Positions 18,975 through 21,266 of a stretch of DNA of 21,266 nt are shown here, one piece after another (the stretch's first letter is position 1; every line of letters starts with the position of its first letter). Below the pieces are notes generated by a model, which saw only the letters and a program-made list of their open reading frames with translations, did no database searches and had not been told where the DNA came from. The stretch is from a virus: positions 1-21,266 of IMG/VR virus record IMGVR_UViG_3300006305_000030; one strand, 5' to 3'. Position numbers and translations under genes: made by a program.

Positions 18975-19204
18975 TGCCAATAGTTATTAAACCAAAAAGT
19001 ATTAAAAGTTTCACAAACAAAGGTAAAGATAAAATCGGTGGTGGTGGAATGGACATCGGAAAAACACCTAAGAAGAAAACTAAAAAAATGATGGGTGGCA
19101 CAATGAAAAAGCCAGTTATGGCTAAAAAAGGTAAAATGAATAAATTAAATCCTGGTTTAAAAGCTTACTTAGCTAAAAAGAAAAAAACAAAAAAGAAGAA
19201 ATAA
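18974..19204 (+). CDS. Lys/Met/Gly-rich small protein
   Basis: A 76-residue low-complexity basic protein (about 40% Lys) ending in a Lys run, with no Cys and no folded-domain signature. The start overlaps the previous stop as TAATG, and adaptor 1 begins on the base after its stop. It may be unfolded until bound to nucleic acid. This is the last of the basic-protein run. Confidence 0.7.
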   Translation: MPIVIKPKSIKSFTNKGKDKIGGGGMDIGKTPKKKTKKMMGGTMKKPVMAKKGKMNKLNPGLKAYLAKKKKTKKKK

Positions 19205-19870
19205 ATGGCAACTTCAAACTCAAGAGATTTTGATTTAGATGTAGGAGAACTCATTGAAGAGGCATATGAAAGATGTGGCTTAGAGATGAGAAGTGGTTAC
19301 GATGCTAAAACTGCAAGACGTTCTTTGAATCTCATGTTTGCTGATTGGGCAAACAGAGGACTTAACTTGTGGACTGTAACTCAAGAAACAAAATCAGTAA
19401 CATCTGGCACGGCTACCTATACTTTATCTAGTGAGTTTGTTGATCTATTAGAAGTTGTTTTAAGGAACAGTTCTGGAACTGATTTTACTCTTACACAGAT
19501 GAGTCGTGGTGAATATTTAAGAATACCTAACAAAGGTAATACTGGACAACCAAGTCAGTATTTTTTTGATAGACAAACAACACCAACAATAACTCTTTGG
19601 TCTACACCAGATACATCTTATACTCTTGTTTATTATTATGTAAGAAGAATACAAGATGCAGATGCTTTAGTTAACACAACAGATGCACCTTTTAGATTTT
19701 TACCGTGCATGGCTGCAGGACTTGCTTACTATATATCTATAAAAAGAGCACCAGAGAGAATACAAATATTAAAAAGTGTTTACGAGGAAGAATTTCAAAG
19801 AGCCATGTCAGAAGATGCAAACAGCACACCACTTAAGTTAACACCGAATATATCATACTTGAGGTACTAA
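19205..19870 (+). CDS. Head-tail adaptor-type protein 1
   Basis: A 221-residue protein of the phage adaptor type (P22 gp4 or T7 tubular-A-like role). An N-terminal helical part (DVGELIEEAYERCGLEMRSG, RRSLNLMFADWANRGLNLWT) is followed by beta structure TATYTLSSEFVDLLEVVL, then PSQYFFDRQTTPTITLWSTP, a YTLVYYYVRRI strand, and a C-terminal helix bundle (APFRFLPCMAAGLAYYISIK). The gene at 20377 has the same order of elements. The protein would bind under the portal after packaging and carry tail parts. A weak ribosome site (AAGAAG) and direct contact with the previous stop suggest coupled translation. Confidence 0.78.
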   Translation: MATSNSRDFDLDVGELIEEAYERCGLEMRSGYDAKTARRSLNLMFADWANRGLNLWTVTQETKSVTSGTATYTLSSEFVDLLEVVLRNSSGTDFTLTQMSRGEYLRIPNKGNTGQPSQYFFDRQTTPTITLWSTPDTSYTLVYYYVRRIQDADALVNTTDAPFRFLPCMAAGLAYYISIKRAPERIQILKSVYEEEFQRAMSEDANSTPLKLTPNISYLRY

Positions 19871-20376
19871 TGGCTAGGTATGCAAGTGGCAAGAAGGCTT
19901 GGGGTTATTCAGACCGATCTGGATTTCGTTATCGTCTTCGTGATATGATAAAAGAATGGAATGGATTAAAAGTAGGTATCGATGAGTATGAGCCTAAACA
20001 TCCACAGTTAGAACCTAATTATCCAGGACCAGATCCAACAGCTTTATATGAGCCAAGACCAGATTCAAGATCAGAAGTGACCGTAGAGAACTTGTTAACC
20101 TTAAATCCATTTTTATCTGGTTCCTCTGGAAGTGCTGTTATAACAGTTATTGAAAGAAGTCATGGTAGATCAACAAGTGACACAGTGCGTTTTAGAGATG
20201 CCATAGGTTTTGATGGTTTTACTGCAACGGTTTTGAATAATTCCTCTGGATATGCTATAACTAAAGTTAACGATGATACATATACTTTTACAGCAAGTAG
20301 TGGAACGGCTACAACAGGAAACACAAGAGGTGGGGGTGGTTCAGTTACGGCTGGGCCTGCAACATTGGGGACATAA
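19870..20376 (+). CDS. Virion-associated protein between the two adaptors
   Basis: A 168-residue protein. The first 65 residues (MARYASGKKAWGYSDRSGFR, then YRLRDMIKEWNGLKVGIDEYE and PxHPQLEPNYPGPDPTALYE) resemble a conserved start seen in marine-phage structural proteins. The rest is a Ser/Thr/Gly-rich beta domain (SAVITVIERSHGRSTSDTVR, GYAITKVNDDTYTFTASSGT) like repeat domains of tail or fibre proteins, ending in a Gly-rich tail. It starts in a TAATG overlap and ends directly against the next ATG. A tail or head-tail junction role is inferred. Confidence 0.75.
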   Translation: MARYASGKKAWGYSDRSGFRYRLRDMIKEWNGLKVGIDEYEPKHPQLEPNYPGPDPTALYEPRPDSRSEVTVENLLTLNPFLSGSSGSAVITVIERSHGRSTSDTVRFRDAIGFDGFTATVLNNSSGYAITKVNDDTYTFTASSGTATTGNTRGGGGSVTAGPATLGT

Positions 20377-21024
20377 ATGAGTTTTACAAAAGCAACATTA
20401 ACGACAGCAATACAAGACTACACAGATAACAGTGAGACTACATTTGTAAATAATATTCCTAATTTTGTAAAAGCAGCAGAAGAGAAAATATTAAAAAGTG
20501 TGGACTTTGATTATTTTAGAAAAAATGCAACAAGCACATTAACGTCTTCTGATCAATTTTTAACAGTGCCTAACGATTATTTGGCATCGTTTTCTTTACA
20601 AATCACAACCGCTGGATCTGAAAGTTTTCTTTTACAAAAAGATGTGAATTTTTTAAGAGAGTATACACCAGCAGCTTCAACAACTGGACTACCTAAATAT
20701 TACGCTAGATTTGATGAAAACAATTTCATATTAGCACCCACACCAAATAGTGCATATACAATCGAATTACATTATTTTTACAGACCTGCTAGTTTGACCG
20801 CAGGTGCAGATGGTGGTACAACTTGGTTAAGCACTAATGCACCTTTCGCCTTGCTTTATGGTTCTCTTGTAGAGGCATATAGTTTTATGAAAGGTGAGCC
20901 AGATGTGCTACAAAATTATAATGGATTATATTCGCAATATCTTGAGAGACTAAAGGACTTAGGTGAAGCAAGAGAAAACACAGATGGTTATAGAGTTGGT
21001 CTACCATCAAGACCGAGAACATAG
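20377..21024 (+). CDS. Head-tail adaptor-type protein 2
   Basis: A 215-residue protein with the typical phage-adaptor pattern: N-terminal helices (LTTAIQDYTDNSETTFVNNI, NFVKAAEEKILKSVDFDYFR), SSDQFLTVPNDYLASFSLQI, PKYYARFDENNFILAPTPNS, AYTIELHYFYRPASL, and a closing helix pair (APFALLYGSLVEAYSFMKGE, YNGLYSQYLERLKDLGEARE). It parallels the gene at 19205 element by element, so the two probably arose by duplication, with this one closer to the family norm as I remember it. It should form a ring between portal and tail. Confidence 0.82.
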   Translation: MSFTKATLTTAIQDYTDNSETTFVNNIPNFVKAAEEKILKSVDFDYFRKNATSTLTSSDQFLTVPNDYLASFSLQITTAGSESFLLQKDVNFLREYTPAASTTGLPKYYARFDENNFILAPTPNSAYTIELHYFYRPASLTAGADGGTTWLSTNAPFALLYGSLVEAYSFMKGEPDVLQNYNGLYSQYLERLKDLGEARENTDGYRVGLPSRPRT

Positions 21025-21033
21025 GAGTAAAAG

Positions 21034-21266
21034 ATGGCAACAGCAAATGCAGCAACCAATTATCTAGAAAGAAGATTATTACATTTTTTATTTAAAAATA
21101 ATTCTCTTTCTTTTAGTTCACCTGGAGACAGTATTTATGTAGGTCTTGCAACAGCAGTAAGTGCAGCAGAAACTGGAACAGTTACAGAAGCAACATTTAC
21201 AAACTATGCAAGACAACAAGTTACTGCGGCAAACTGGACTTTAGTAGGGTCAGACTCAACCGATCA
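21034..21266 (+). CDS. Phage tail-fibre-like protein, truncated by window end
   Basis: The first 77 complete codons of a gene that continues beyond the window. It starts MATANAATNYLERRLLHFLF and continues with YVGLATAVSAAETGTVTEAT and YARQQVTAANW. The order NYLE-LL...-YVGLAT-...-E-...-YARQ is that of a widespread phage family often annotated as tail fibre or tail protein. AGGAG lies 8 nt before the ATG, which follows the adaptor 2 stop by 9 nt. Confidence 0.72.
   Translation, partial: MATANAATNYLERRLLHFLFKNNSLSFSSPGDSIYVGLATAVSAAETGTVTEATFTNYARQQVTAANWTLVGSDSTD

Noticed and set aside
1-21266. tRNA genes, integrase, attachment sites, insertion sequences
   Set aside because: I looked for TPsiC-like motifs and cloverleaf arms in the gaps, and for recombinase or transposase motifs in all frames, and saw none. 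A covariance-model tRNA search would be decisive.

Overview
The window looks like part of the genome of a tailed, probably short-tailed (podovirus-like), virulent marine phage, or a metagenomic contig of one. The evidence is a packaging and virion block (small and large terminase, a long P22-like portal, scaffold, major capsid protein and two related head-tail adaptor-type proteins), a GTA-type three-helix holin, a phage GroES, and many short Lys/Arg-rich proteins of kinds I recall from marine phages. The DNA is A/T-rich. I see no integrase, repressor, tRNA, insertion sequence or replication enzyme. A low-GC marine alphaproteobacterium is a reasonable host guess, but that is inference.

Left arm (about 1-6200). 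A minus-strand operon of eight small, tightly coupled genes (2290 down to 110) diverges from a plus-strand pair at 2601-3444: the terminase small subunit and an out-of-frame overlapping PD-(D/E)xK-type nuclease. Two more minus-strand units follow. One (4674-3650) contains a GP88-like Cys-motif protein, and the other (5841-4953) has three unknown genes. Each ends at its own hairpin-plus-T-tract terminator. The spaces between units carry a striking set of repeats: ten exact copies of the palindrome TTAACATGTTAA (nine between genes or at gene ends, one in a late small gene), a 30-bp direct repeat containing it, tandem CTTGCGT heptamers paired with TGACCGT, and GACCG-rich DNA. These repeats are the most unusual feature of the window.

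Right arm (6205-21266). All genes are on the plus strand and closely packed, many joined by TAATG or ATGA overlaps. The order is: tiny membrane ORF, large terminase, two basic proteins, portal, coiled-coil membrane protein, two tiny ORFs, holin, three basic proteins (one with an EF-hand/dockerin-like loop), two unknowns, GroES, scaffold, unknown, decoration-like protein, major capsid protein, terminator, a putative promoter with an inverted repeat in its spacer, two beta-rich presumed virion proteins, a run of seven small basic or Cys-bearing proteins, adaptor 1, a virion-associated protein, adaptor 2, and the start of a tail-fibre-like gene cut by the window end.

How it fits together: TerS and TerL package DNA through the portal into a prohead built from capsid protein on the scaffold, probably helped by the phage GroES. 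The adaptor proteins close the head and join the tail. The holin times lysis. The left-arm proteins are probably early or host-interaction factors of unknown function. Five ORFs of 38 to 46 codons and one of 25 codons, easily missed by gene callers, are included with the support each has.
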